A stretch of DNA of 64,000 nt. It comes from Parafrankia elaeagni. Its GTDB lineage: Bacteria > Actinomycetota > Actinomycetes > Frankiales > Frankiaceae. The translations under genes and the position numbers were made by a program. Below, piece after piece: positions 1-8,980 of the stretch. The first letter of the stretch is position 1. Each line of letters opens with the position of its first letter. The stretch covers positions 1 to 64,000 of the forward strand of contig NZ_KB893726.1 of assembly GCF_000374165.1 (NCBI RefSeq). Direction: 5' to 3'. The notes beneath the pieces are model-generated. The model saw only the letters and a program-made list of their open reading frames with translations, made no database searches and was not told the origin of the DNA.

Positions 1-1126
<1,126 letters not shown>

Positions 1127-2206
1127 GAATCCCTCTCCCTGACTATGACGAGTCGCCATGACACTCGCCGACGGCGCCCGTCGAACCACCGATTCTGGGA
1201 GGGGTGGCGGCGCAAGGTGCGGATCAGCGTTTGCCGGTCAGTCTCGACTGAGGCAGAAAGCTACCAACGTCTTGTTAACCCGCGACTCCTCGGGTGCAGA
1301 CCGGGAAAACGGCCGAGTGCTCGTCCGTGCTATTCGCGTACTGCGCGGCCGGCGTGCTGCCGAGGGGTCCGAGCGCATGATCGATGGAGTTCTTTCGATC
1401 ATCGCTGAGATCGCCCGAACCAGAGGCCTGATCGCGGTTTCGGTTGCCTGACAGGCATTTTCAGGGCCATGACGTCACTGTTTGTCCGAAATACGGGGAT
1501 CTGGTATGCCCTCGCGCCGGCGGCTTTCGGTGCCCGCGCGATCCCGCACCGTCAGCGATCTTCGGCCGGGCGGAGCCCGCCGGGATGCGGAGGGGATGGC
1601 GGCATCCCGGCCGCGGACCTGTATTTATCGGCACTTCCGGGTAGGCAAGTTCGGGTAGGTACCGGAGTGGTTCGCGCTGACCTGGCCCTGGTGCCGGCGC
1701 GTGGCCCACTCGTGGGAGTAGTCGGCCCGGATGGACACCCCGTGAACGGGGGTAATCGCGCCGTAGCAGTCCGTCGCCGGAGCTAAGATAGATCATCTTT
1801 GGCGCCCTGACCTGGGTAAACATCGAAACTCGCGGCCGGTGCAGCGGACGGCGAAAGACACTGCGGGGTGGCCCGGTGACCACCCCGAGGGGCGCGACGC
1901 ACCGGATGCGGGCCCTCCGGCCGGGGCCGGGTGGTGCCCGCCCGGCCGGAGCGACAAGTGGTTCTCAGCTGGCGCGGCGCGGTGGTGCCGGTCCGCCGCC
2001 GTGCTTTCCCGTCGTTGATGTATGGGTCGCCACCGGCCGCCCGGGTGCGCAGAAAGGTGGCTGCTTCTCCGCGCCGGGTGACCCCGATGCGGCGGAAGGT
2101 GCCCGAAACTTGTTGCCTGCGCGGCCGGGCGGCACCGGACGGTGATGAGCCGAATGGGCAGCCGCCAGAACTCCCTCGCCAGAACTTCCTCGCCCGAGCT
2201 CCCTGC
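1127..2206. other. Intergenic region without a convincing gene
   Basis: This stretch holds the 5' region of the secreted glycine-rich gene and the 3' flank of the sugar kinase. Open frames exist on both strands, but their translations are Arg/Pro/Gly-rich with no domain, no ribosome binding site and no wobble-position bias. A less GC-rich patch near 1255-1285 and another near 1785-1830 are plausible promoter-containing segments. A small inverted repeat (AAGAT...ATCTT) lies near 1787-1801. No RNA gene is visible. Confidence 0.5.
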
Positions 2207-3430
2207 CTACCGAACGGAACGCGCGGCCGGCGCCGGTTCCGGTGCAGCTGCCAGCGTGGACCAGTCGATCAGTTGTTCCGTGGCCGTCAGCCGGGCGGCC
2301 AGCAGCACGGCGCCGGTGGCCGGCGAAATCGTGGGCCACACGAAGCGGGCGCCCGGGCTGCCGGCGGTGACGTGGGCGGTGAACGCATCCAGGAAAGCGG
2401 GCCCGGACCGGAAGGCGCCGCCCACCATCGCGACCGGGAAATCTCCGGTGAGACCGGTTCGGGTGATGGCGGTGAGCGTCTGCTCGGCCAGCAGCCGGCC
2501 CGCCTCCGCGAGGATCCCGCGGGCCACCTCGTCACTCCGGTCGCCGCCGCCGCCGCCGCCGCCGCCGTCGCCGCCGCCGTCGCCGTCGCCGCCGTCGCCG
2601 CCGCCGCCGTCGCCGTCGCCGGCATCGGCGCCGTCCTGGCCGCCGCCTGCCGCGGCAGCGGCGACCTCCGCGGCGAACGCGGCGATCCCCGACTTGTCGA
2701 GGGTCGTGTAGACCAGATCGTCGACGTCCTCGACCTGGCTCAGGCCGTAGAAGGTGAGCAGGCGCGGCACGATGGCCGACCACGGGGCCCGGCCGTCGCG
2801 GAAGGCCACGGCCGCCCGGATCCCCTCCAGGCCGATCCAGTGCCCGGAGCCCTCGTCGCCCAGCAGATGCCCCCAGCCGCCGCAGCGCCATGTCCGGCCG
2901 TCGGCGGCCACTCCGAGAGTGTTGCTGCCGGTGCCGCTGATGACCGCCACGCCGGGCCGGCCCAGGGTGCCGGCGGCCCAGGCGGCGACGACGTCGTTGA
3001 GCACCAGCACGTGTTCGACCCGGGCGAGATGGGGCAGCCGATCGCGGAGCGCCGCCTGGTTCTCCTCGGAGTCGGCACTGGCGATCGCGAGGACCGCCCC
3101 ACCCAGGTCGCCGGCGGAGGCACCCGCCGCGTCGAGTGCGCCACGCACCGCCTCCGTGATCGACTCCGCGGCCACATCGAGCCCGTTGACGTCCGGGTTG
3201 CTCGGCCCGGCGGTGAACGTGCTCAGCGCGGCGCGGCGGAGATCGAGGACCGCGGCGGTGGTCTTGGTTCCGCCGCCGTCCACACCGAGGAGGAAGGAGA
3301 CCGGCCCGGCCGGCTGCCGGTCGGCGCCGCGCGCGGGCGGCCGGAGCGCTGCCGGCAGCCTGATCAGCGGGGTCAGGCTCTCCGGTGTGGTGCTCTCCGG
3401 TGTCGTACTCGCCGGCTGTTGGCTGTGCAC
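2207..3430 (-). CDS. N-acetylglucosamine kinase-like BadF/BadG/BcrA/BcrD ATPase
   Basis: Predicted ATP-dependent sugar kinase of the ASKHA fold (N-acetylglucosamine kinase branch). The phosphate-1 loop GVDGGGTKT is at residues about 49-57. A conserved NPDVNG segment, the acidic LNDVVAAW motif, the phosphate-2 loop SGTGSNTLG, the GWGHLLGDEGSG signature of GlcNAc kinases and a C-terminal MVGGAF adenosine loop follow in the expected order. I chose the GTG at 3430 because GAGG lies 7 nt upstream; an ATG at 3520 or 3730 would add residues unlike the family. An insert of roughly 35 Asp/Gly residues (nt about 2541-2650), encoded by GCC/GTC triplet repeats, interrupts the second lobe. It probably loops out, but it could impair the enzyme. 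The substrate is inferred from the family only. Confidence 0.82.
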   Translation of the reverse strand: MHSQQPASTTPESTTPESLTPLIRLPAALRPPARGADRQPAGPVSFLLGVDGGGTKTTAAVLDLRRAALSTFTAGPSNPDVNGLDVAAESITEAVRGALDAAGASAGDLGGAVLAIASADSEENQAALRDRLPHLARVEHVLVLNDVVAAWAAGTLGRPGVAVISGTGSNTLGVAADGRTWRCGGWGHLLGDEGSGHWIGLEGIRAAVAFRDGRAPWSAIVPRLLTFYGLSQVEDVDDLVYTTLDKSGIAAFAAEVAAAAAGGGQDGADAGDGDGGGGDGGDGDGGGDGGGGGGGGDRSDEVARGILAEAGRLLAEQTLTAITRTGLTGDFPVAMVGGAFRSGPAFLDAFTAHVTAGSPGARFVWPTISPATGAVLLAARLTATEQLIDWSTLAAAPEPAPAARSVR

Positions 3431-3834
3431 CTGCTGCCTCGCAATCCCGTCGCGCCAGGCCGGTGGCGGCGCTGGCTGGTTCCCGCGAGCGCGCTCTCGC
3501 GTGGCCCTGTCACTCCGCATCGTGCCGGTCGCCCGGCCCCCGGCCGCGGAGGCCGGACAGTGCCAGCAGCGGTGGGTCCCGTGTGTGGCCCTCCGGTGGG
3601 TGACCGCCGGCCCCTCGGTGGGCGTACGAGGCCCCTGGCCGGACGTCCAGCCCTGACCCGCCCAGGCCGTCCGTCGGCCGTCGGTGCTGCGGTGACGCGG
3701 CTGATGCTGGTGAGTGTCCCCGTCGCGCATGCCGATGCCGCGGGATGTCGGTCCTGCCCGGGCGGGACCTGTGTCCCGCTGTGTGTCCGCTCACTCGACG
3801 TCCTGTGCCGGCCGCGGAAGGAGACGGTAGGACG
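3431..3834. other. Divergent intergenic region
   Basis: The region lies between the divergently oriented sugar kinase and the small acidic protein. Both strands remain open for long distances because of base composition, but the translations are Arg/Pro/His-rich and lack family features. I place both genes' promoters here without being able to name the hexamers. Confidence 0.45.
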
Positions 3835-4290
3835 GTGACCGATGACGACGACGACTGGGCGCCGCCGCCGGTGCCCGACGGAGACGGCGATCCCGTCGCC
3901 GCCGTGGACGAGGCACTCACCGAAGCCGAGGCCGCCCTGCGGGGCTTCGCCTGGCTGCCGGACGCGGACGAGGTCGACGCCGCGACGACGATCCTGTTTC
4001 ACCTCGACCCGGCACGCCGAACCCCGGAGACGCCGCTGCGCCGGGTCCTGCACCAGGCACTGGGGGAGACGTATCCGCAGCTCACCACCTGGCGGCCACG
4101 GCCGCAGTACCTCTACGCGGCGGTGAAGACGCTGCATCAGCTCGCGTCCGACCAGGTGGCCGGGGAGAACAGCGCCGCCCTGCTCGTCGGATGGGACCGA
4201 CTGACCGCGGTGCTGCGCACCGTGACCGCGGCGGCCGGCGGCACGGACCGGGCGGCGCCGGACCCCCCCGGCCCCGGCGCGGGAGCGTGA
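3835..4290 (+). CDS. Small acidic hypothetical protein upstream of the AAA+ ATPase
   Basis: A 151-residue protein read from a GTG preceded by AAGGAG and a nearer GTAGGA. It begins with an acidic run (TDDDDDW) and a Pro/Asp-rich linker. A helical region (about residues 25-125, with AVDEALTEAEAALRGFAWLP) is followed by a Pro/Gly-rich tail. No signal peptide or membrane segment is present. It precedes the DUF5925 ATPase in the same orientation with a gap of about 170 nt, so co-transcription is plausible. I do not recognise the family. Longer starts upstream give a cysteine- and arginine-rich leader without wobble bias and were not used. Confidence 0.65.
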   Translation: MTDDDDDWAPPPVPDGDGDPVAAVDEALTEAEAALRGFAWLPDADEVDAATTILFHLDPARRTPETPLRRVLHQALGETYPQLTTWRPRPQYLYAAVKTLHQLASDQVAGENSAALLVGWDRLTAVLRTVTAAAGGTDRAAPDPPGPGAGA

Positions 4291-4462
4291 CCGATGCCAT
4301 CACGATCACGATGACGGTGATTCGGCACATCACGGACTGTCGTGGACCGTCATGTTGCTTCCGAGACGGAAAAGGGAAACCAGGTGGTGCCGGGAGCACT
4401 CGTCGCCGAGTATCTGTCTCGTGTCCATTCCACGGCAGGGGCCAACGTCCAACGGCGATCGT

Positions 4463-5800
4463 GTGAGGAGTGAGCAACCAGGCCGCGGTGCCGGGGCCAA
4501 GCTTCCCTTCGTCGTCGCTCTCGACGACTCGGACACGCCCTACGACGTCGTCGACGCGCTGGCACTGGGACCGTTCACCAACGGTGACCAGCCCTGGGCC
4601 CGCAGCGTCCGTATCGACCGCCTGCGGCCGGGCGCGAGCCTGCTGCCTGTCGACGCCGAGGTCGTGCGCACCGTTGTGGAGGACTCGCGCGACTCCCGCC
4701 TCGCGACCGGCGACGGCTGGACGGTGCGCGCGGTGCGGTGGCGAGGCGGCAGCGCAGAGGTGCTGGTGACCGCGGTCAGCGAGGAACTGGCCCGTACCGT
4801 TCTGGACGGCGTGGTGCGTCAGGCGGCGGCGGAGTCCGCCACCGAGGGCACCGTCACCATGGGTTTCTGGTATCTGTCGGCGCAGCGCGGGCCGACGCGG
4901 ATCACCCGCCGCGCCGCCACGACGGCGTGGCCGTCGATCCGGCGCAACTACCCGTCGGCGTCTCTGGAGTCGCTGGACCGGCTGATGGGCATGCGCCCCG
5001 AGGCACTCGTGGGCCGGCTGATCCTGCTGCACGGCCCTGCCGGGACGGGCAAGACGACGATCCTGCGCGCCATGGCGCACGAATGGCGGCGCTGGTGCCA
5101 GGTCGACTGTGTCCTCGACCCGGAGGCGCTGTTCGGCGACCCCGGGTATCTGATGGAGGTCGCGATCGGCTCGGATGACGGGGACGACGACGACCCCACG
5201 GACGGTGACGGGGAGAGCCTCGCGCTGGCCAGCGCACCGGGCCCGGGCGAGACGCAGCCCGGGACCACCGCGGCAGCTCCCGGCGGTACCGCGGCTCCGG
5301 CTGCTCCCGAGGTGCCCGCTGCGCCGGCTTCCTCGGGTGCCCCGGAGACACCGCCCGCTTCGGAGACACCGCCCGCTTCGGAGGCGCCGGCCGCTTCGGA
5401 GGCGCCGGCCGTGGAGGAGCGGTCCAGGCGTCGCTGGCGGCTGCTGGTCGTCGAGGACTGTGACGAGCTGCTGCGGGGCGATGCCCGCAGCGTCTCCGGA
5501 CAGGCGCTCTCCAGGCTGCTCAACCTCACCGACGGCCTGGTCGGGCAGGGCCGCGAGGTGCTGGTGGCACTCACCACCAACGAGCCGCTGGCCCGCCTGC
5601 ACCCGGCCATCGTGCGCCCGGGCCGCTGCCTGGCCCAGGTGGAGGTCGGCACGCTGCCACGGGACGAGGCGGTCGCCTGGCTCGGCAGCGGGACGGGGGT
5701 GGCCTCGTCCATGACTCTGGCGGAGCTGTTCGCGCTGCGCGACGGCCGGCTGCCCACCGCAGCACAGGAGAAGGAAGGCCACACCGGCCTCTACCTCTGA
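4463..5800 (+). CDS. AAA+ ATPase with N-terminal DUF5925 domain
   Basis: A 445-residue ATPase. Residues about 12-140 match the DUF5925 region found before AAA modules in actinomycetes (LPFVVALDDSDTPYDVVDAL, then ARSVRIDRLRPGASLLP). The Walker A motif GPAGTGKTT is at about 191-199 and Walker B LLVVEDCDEL at about 328. An arginine-containing HPAIVRPGRC segment near the end resembles the arginine-finger region of FtsH/RuvB-like modules. Between Walker A and B lies a low-complexity stretch (about 260-320) of Pro/Ala/Ser with repeated ETPPASE units. The GTG at 4463 is the first good in-frame start before the conserved region; its ribosome binding site is weak, so the N-terminus is uncertain. The cellular role of this family is not established. 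Confidence 0.8.
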   Translation: MRSEQPGRGAGAKLPFVVALDDSDTPYDVVDALALGPFTNGDQPWARSVRIDRLRPGASLLPVDAEVVRTVVEDSRDSRLATGDGWTVRAVRWRGGSAEVLVTAVSEELARTVLDGVVRQAAAESATEGTVTMGFWYLSAQRGPTRITRRAATTAWPSIRRNYPSASLESLDRLMGMRPEALVGRLILLHGPAGTGKTTILRAMAHEWRRWCQVDCVLDPEALFGDPGYLMEVAIGSDDGDDDDPTDGDGESLALASAPGPGETQPGTTAAAPGGTAAPAAPEVPAAPASSGAPETPPASETPPASEAPAASEAPAVEERSRRRWRLLVVEDCDELLRGDARSVSGQALSRLLNLTDGLVGQGREVLVALTTNEPLARLHPAIVRPGRCLAQVEVGTLPRDEAVAWLGSGTGVASSMTLAELFALRDGRLPTAAQEKEGHTGLYL

Positions 5801-5853
5801 CGCCGCCGGCCGTCCGCTGTCCACTGCCTGTGCCGTCTCTCTCCCCCCGCCTG

Positions 5854-5875
5854 CCGCGCGATGGTTTCCGCGCGG
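5854..5875 (+). terminator. Candidate hairpin terminator after the AAA+ gene
   Basis: CCGCGCG and CGCGCGG form a 7-bp stem around an 8-nt loop, 54 nt after the stop codon. There is no T-tract, as is common for actinobacterial hairpin terminators. Confidence 0.45.
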
Positions 5876-5962
5876 GCATCCGATGCCGATATCGGATGAA
5901 TTTCCGAATCATTCCCGGAATATGGGCGGACTCCGGAGTCCCCGTGGAATGTGCGAAATGAT

Positions 5963-6004
5963 CGCCGTGGCTGCGGGCAGATTCATCTGCCCGCAGCCAC
6001 GGCG
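5963..6004. repeat. Perfect inverted repeat, 20-bp arms, 2-nt spacer
   Basis: The left arm (5963-5982, starting CGCCGTGGCTG) is exactly complementary to the right arm (5985-6004), separated only by TC. No T-run follows. It could act as a very stable RNA hairpin, a dyad protein-binding site or a cruciform. It lies in the long gap upstream of the exopolysaccharide operon. Confidence 0.85.
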
Positions 6005-6605
6005 CCGGTGCTTCTCGCGATGAATGTGGTGCGGCAGGTCGGCGTAACACGCCCGCTGTCGTACTTCGGTGACCGGCGGGGTGTTTTCGACTACTCTTCC
6101 AGGGGCGGGACGGGCATTTGGGGATGCTCTGTTCTCGTTCAATCATCAGTCGATAGGAGTCTGGGGGGTCGGTTCTGGGGTCCGACCGAAATCCACTGGG
6201 GGAATACTGGTGAGACCGCGCCGGGGCGGGCGGGTCCTCGTTCCCGCGCGCACGGTTTCCTGTGCGTGGGCATCGCCGGGCGCGACCGCGTGAGACCGTG
6301 CGGCGCCGGTGTCGTGTGCCTGGCCGGGCGGGCTGCACACGATGCGGCTTCATCGTCTCGACAGTCATCGTCTAGACGGTCGTCCTTCGGGCGTTCATTC
6401 GGCTCTGCCTGACTCGACCCAGCCTCACGACCGCCATGCCCGTCTCCACGGACAAGGCGCGGTCCACGAAGAACGATCAGCGGATCGGACGGCGTAGCCA
6501 TGCCCTCCTCCGCTCAGTTCCGGACGTCTTCGTCCGCCATCGCTCGACACCGCCGGGTCATGCCCATCGCGCACGCCCGGAGCGGGCCCCAAGGAGCTTG
6601 AGATA

Positions 6606-7664
6606 ATGAGAATCTTTGTAGTTGGTTCCGGCGTTGTGGGAACGGCCACCGGCAGAGGGCTGATCGAGACCGGGAACACGGTGACATTCATCGACGCCGC
6701 GCCGGAGCGGGTTTCCTTCCTCGTCGGGCTCGGTCTGGACGCCCGTCTCGACCTCGATCTCGACGTGGAGCCGGACTCCTTCGTCTTCCTGACGCTGCCG
6801 ACCCCGAACGCCGGCAGCCGGTACGACCTCTCCGCGTTCGTCGCCGGTACCCGTACGGTCGGCCGGGCACTGCGCTCCGCCGCCGGCGTGCACACCGTCG
6901 TCGTCCGCAGCACCGTCGACCCGGGCACCACGGAGGGGCTGGTGGGCCCGTTGCTGGAGCAGGAGTCCGGTCTGCGCCAGGGCGACGGCTTCCTGCTGGC
7001 GAGCAATCCCGAGTTCCTGCGGGCGGCGTCCGCGGCCGAGGATTTTCGCTGGCCGTGGATGACCGTCATCGGCGCTCGGAACCGGCGTGTCCAGGAGCGG
7101 CTCGCCGAACTGCTCGCGCCCTTCGGCGGCCCGGTCAGGATCTTCGGTGACCCGATGACCGCCGAGTTCGTCAAATGCGCGCACAACATCTTCAACGCCA
7201 CCAAGATCTCGTTCTGGAACGAGATGCACACCGTCGCGGAGCGGCTCCAGCTCGACCTCGACGCCATCTCCGACACGGTCTCGCGCTCGGCGGAGGCCTC
7301 CTTCAACCCCGGCTACGGCATCCGGGGCGGCGCACCGTACGGCGGTGTCTGCCTGCCGAAGGACACCATGGCCTTCCTCGGGTTCGCAGCGGGCGTCGGC
7401 GTGGACCTGCCGATTCTCCGCTCCGTCATCGAGACGAACACCCGGTTCCTCGACCGCTTCGACCTGCGTGGCAGTGACGGGCTCGACGCGCTGCCCGTCC
7501 GTGCCCGGACCGGCGTGATCGACCGGGCCGCGGTCCTGTCCGCCGGGTCGGTGCAGCCAGGTGCGGGTTGGCCGGTGGATCAGCGCCCCGCTCCGGCTGC
7601 CGAAGGCTTCGGCCCGGCTGCCGAGGCCTTCGGACCGGATTCGGCGGAAGGCACCCCGCGATGA
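6606..7664 (+). CDS. UDP-glucose/GDP-mannose 6-dehydrogenase family protein, C-terminally short
   Basis: Predicted NAD-dependent oxidation of a sugar nucleotide to the uronate (UDP-glucuronate or GDP-mannuronate). The Rossmann loop GSGVVG is at residues 7-12, followed by VVVRSTVDPGTT and SNPEFLR, the central-domain FVKCAHNIFNATK (Lys190) and the catalytic cysteine in GGVCLPKD (Cys249). The protein has 352 residues against roughly 430-460 for the family. After about residue 300 a Pro/Ala-rich tail replaces the C-terminal nucleotide-sugar-binding domain, so either the enzyme works differently or it has lost activity. The start has AAGGAG 9 nt upstream. Its stop overlaps the next start by 4 nt (ATGA), marking it as the first gene of the polysaccharide operon. 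The choice between UDP-Glc and GDP-Man cannot be made from sequence alone. Confidence 0.88.
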   Translation: MRIFVVGSGVVGTATGRGLIETGNTVTFIDAAPERVSFLVGLGLDARLDLDLDVEPDSFVFLTLPTPNAGSRYDLSAFVAGTRTVGRALRSAAGVHTVVVRSTVDPGTTEGLVGPLLEQESGLRQGDGFLLASNPEFLRAASAAEDFRWPWMTVIGARNRRVQERLAELLAPFGGPVRIFGDPMTAEFVKCAHNIFNATKISFWNEMHTVAERLQLDLDAISDTVSRSAEASFNPGYGIRGGAPYGGVCLPKDTMAFLGFAAGVGVDLPILRSVIETNTRFLDRFDLRGSDGLDALPVRARTGVIDRAAVLSAGSVQPGAGWPVDQRPAPAAEGFGPAAEAFGPDSAEGTPR

Positions 7665-8980
7665 GGACCGTGCTGCCCTGGCTGCTGCTTGTCGCCTTCC
7701 TGCGACCCATGATCGAAATCTTCGTCCTCGCGGCCGGAGAATGGTGGTTCCACACTACCTTCCGGCAGAATCGGGACCTCTTCTCCCGTTACATCATCCA
7801 GATCACCACCGTCGGCCGGGAACAGGACCGGGTGAACGAGATCATCCGGGAGATCCGCTCATTCCCGATGACGATGAACTACGAGATCTGGGTGACCAAC
7901 GAGCCGGGGAACGGTGACATCTACCCCGAGGCGGACCGGGTCATCACCGTGCCGAAGGACTTCACCTGCGTCGCCCAGTACAAGGCACGCGCCCTGGAGT
8001 TCAGTCGGATTGTCCGCCAGCATCTCGGCTACGACACGGACGACACGAAAATCACGTTTCTGGACGACGACACCTCGCCGACCTGGGAGTACCTGGAGAC
8101 CGCCTACGCGGCCGACTACGACATCTGCCAGGGTGTCACCGCACCGCGTATCGACTACGGTCGTGGGCCTTTCACGCACTTCCTGCTCAGCCACATCGAC
8201 GACCTGCGTTTCCACAACTGCATGACCTACTGCTCGTCTTTCCAGGGAATTCTGGGCCGACCGCTGTTCGTGCACGGTGAGGGCCTCACGATCACGGGGA
8301 AGACGGAGCGGACCGTTACCTGGAACTGGCGGATCTTTGCCTCCGAGGACCTCACCTTCGGGTGCAACGCCGCTGCCGCCGGGCTGCGCTGGGGCTTCTT
8401 CCACGAGTACATCCAACTTACGTCGCCGTGGACCTGGAAGGCGTACTTCAAGCAGCGCCGCCGGTGGATGTGGGGAAACATCCACGCCATCGTGAACCGG
8501 GACGTCCTGCCGCTCGGTGCCGCGATCCGCATCGCGGTCCGGTACTTCCTGAGCCTGTTCACCTTCCTCGCGTCCGGGTCGGCGATCGTGCTGATCCTGA
8601 CGAACACGATCGAGGTCTCCGGCTGGGCGCACTCGCTGTTCTGGTGCTCTCTCGCGGTCTGGTTGGTGAACTTCGGGCTGAGTGGCTGGGTCAACGCCGG
8701 CCTGCGCCAGCCGGGAGTGAGCAGCGCGAAGTTCTGGACCAACCGTGTCCTGCAGTCCCTCGCCGCCGTCGTGCTCGCGCCGGTCACCGCGACGTTCACC
8801 ATCGTCGCGCTGATCACCACCCTCTACATGGGCAACCCGCGCAGCTTCGAGGTCATCGCGAAGACCGCGGCGACGAGCGGGCAGCGCGAGCGGGACCGCG
8901 GCGACCGCGGCGACAGCGGCGACGCCACAGGCGGCACCGGACGGGTGCCGGCCTCGACCGGTGGGGAGCGACACCGATGA
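7661..8980 (+). CDS. Membrane family-2 glycosyltransferase, putative polysaccharide synthase
   Basis: A 439-residue GT2 enzyme. A hydrophobic N-terminal segment (about 1-30) precedes the cytoplasmic catalytic domain. The metal/UDP-binding acidic motif is DDD at 135-137, the catalytic-base region is SEDLTFG (Glu229-Asp230), and Q265-RRRW is the QxxRW motif of processive synthases (cellulose, hyaluronan and Alg8 types). About three or four membrane spans follow (about 285-400), then a Arg/Asp/Gly-rich tail. The start overlaps the dehydrogenase stop (ATGA), which argues that the uronate made by that enzyme feeds this synthase. The general resemblance is to egghead/Alg8-like GT2 proteins. The polymer is inferred to be a polyuronate because of the neighbouring dehydrogenase and AlgG-like gene; other hexose polymers cannot be excluded. 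Confidence 0.85.
   Translation: MRTVLPWLLLVAFLRPMIEIFVLAAGEWWFHTTFRQNRDLFSRYIIQITTVGREQDRVNEIIREIRSFPMTMNYEIWVTNEPGNGDIYPEADRVITVPKDFTCVAQYKARALEFSRIVRQHLGYDTDDTKITFLDDDTSPTWEYLETAYAADYDICQGVTAPRIDYGRGPFTHFLLSHIDDLRFHNCMTYCSSFQGILGRPLFVHGEGLTITGKTERTVTWNWRIFASEDLTFGCNAAAAGLRWGFFHEYIQLTSPWTWKAYFKQRRRWMWGNIHAIVNRDVLPLGAAIRIAVRYFLSLFTFLASGSAIVLILTNTIEVSGWAHSLFWCSLAVWLVNFGLSGWVNAGLRQPGVSSAKFWTNRVLQSLAAVVLAPVTATFTIVALITTLYMGNPRSFEVIAKTAATSGQRERDRGDRGDSGDATGGTGRVPASTGGERHR

Larger units (their letters stand above)
5801..6605. other. Long intergenic region ahead of the exopolysaccharide operon
   Basis: About 0.8 kb with no supported gene. It contains a hairpin near 5854, a 14-bp palindrome GGACTCCGGAGTCC at 5928-5941, a much longer inverted repeat at 5963-6004, and relatively AT-rich DNA around 6060-6160 where promoter elements could sit. 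The ribosome binding site AAGGAG for the first operon gene is at its right end. The length suggests a long leader or a complex promoter for the polysaccharide genes; no known riboswitch signature was recognised. Confidence 0.5.

Noticed and set aside
1931-3838. Plus-strand frame of over 600 codons
   Set aside because: Antisense to the sugar kinase; Arg/Gly-rich without domains. Long antisense frames are expected at this GC content.
4082-5824. Minus-strand frame opposite the AAA+ ATPase
   Set aside because: No domain and Arg/Pro-rich; the plus strand carries Walker motifs.
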